Below are positions 36,298-36,627 of a stretch of 36,627 nucleotides of DNA, one piece after another. Position 1 is the stretch's first letter; every line of letters begins with the position of its first letter. A program made the translations under genes and the position numbers. Source of the DNA: an uncultured Maribacter sp. (GTDB lineage: Bacteria; Bacteroidota; Bacteroidia; Flavobacteriales; Flavobacteriaceae); contig CALHVP010000074.1 in the NCBI GenBank assembly GCA_938038975.1, positions 1 to 36,627 on the forward strand, written 5' to 3'. The notes below the pieces were generated by a model. That model was not told the origin of the DNA. It ran no database searches and worked only from the letters and a program-made list of their open reading frames with translations.

Positions 36298-36627
36298 TTA
36301 CTTCAATTTGATGTCACCCAACAACTCGTCAACCAATTTTAATTGCTTGTCCTTATTGGAAAGTTCTTGCTTAATAACCTTTTCAGCTATAGCAACGGAT
36401 AACTCGGCAACTTGACTTTTTATATCAGCCATTGCTGCTTTCTTTTCGCTTTCAATAGCAGCTTGGGCCTGTAAGACGATTTTATCACCTTCAATTTTTG
36501 CCTGTTCCTTAGAATCTGCAATCAACTTATCTTTTATCTCTCTAGCTTCTTTTAACATTGCCTCGCGCTCTGCACGTGCTTCCTTTAAAAGTTTGTCGTT
36601 ATCTGCCTGAAGGTTTTGCATTTCCTT
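36298..36627 (-). CDS. atpF: ATP synthase F0 subunit b, truncated at the window end
   Basis: Charged coiled coil EREAMLKEAREIKDKLI...; immediately upstream of atpH; open at the edge. Confidence 0.9.
   Translation of the reverse strand, partial: KEMQNLQADNDKLLKEARAEREAMLKEAREIKDKLIADSKEQAKIEGDKIVLQAQAAIESEKKAAMADIKSQVAELSVAIAEKVIKQELSNKDKQLKLVDELLGDIKLK

Overview
This 36.6 kb window is chromosomal sequence from a Bacteroidota genome, most likely Flavobacteriaceae. Supporting signs are gldH, AT-rich TAnnTTTG-type promoters, the sdhCAB layout, and atpFHAG without atpDC. Most of it is well-packed core gene content: rimK plus an AstE/AspA-like gene, sdhCAB, a methionine-type aminotransferase, a GNAT, scoAB, PBP1A-gldH-ricT, trhO, recA, plsC, trpS, dprA, an HU-SPOR protein, a thioesterase, an envC-like/DUF4292/TPR/dut/flippase cluster, an alpha/beta hydrolase-ECF sigma operon, a TetA-like MFS gene, and atpF(partial)-atpH-atpA-atpG. 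I saw no rRNA, tRNA, CRISPR array, IS element or prophage. The best candidates for something under-described are: (1) an ECF sigma factor next to a protein with a cytoplasmic N-terminus, one TM helix, a long linker and an outer-membrane barrel-like domain; (2) an ECF operon starting with a secreted alpha/beta hydrolase and ending with a possible 27-aa ORF; (3) two orphan intrinsic terminators, each directly after a tiny unannotated ORF (28 aa amphipathic, 26 aa transmembrane); (4) heptad-phased repeats and a perfect 16-bp hairpin in the gaps of the ATP synthase operon; (5) an HU-TM-SPOR protein that could link DNA to peptidoglycan. Family calls come from reading the translations by eye; no database search was run.
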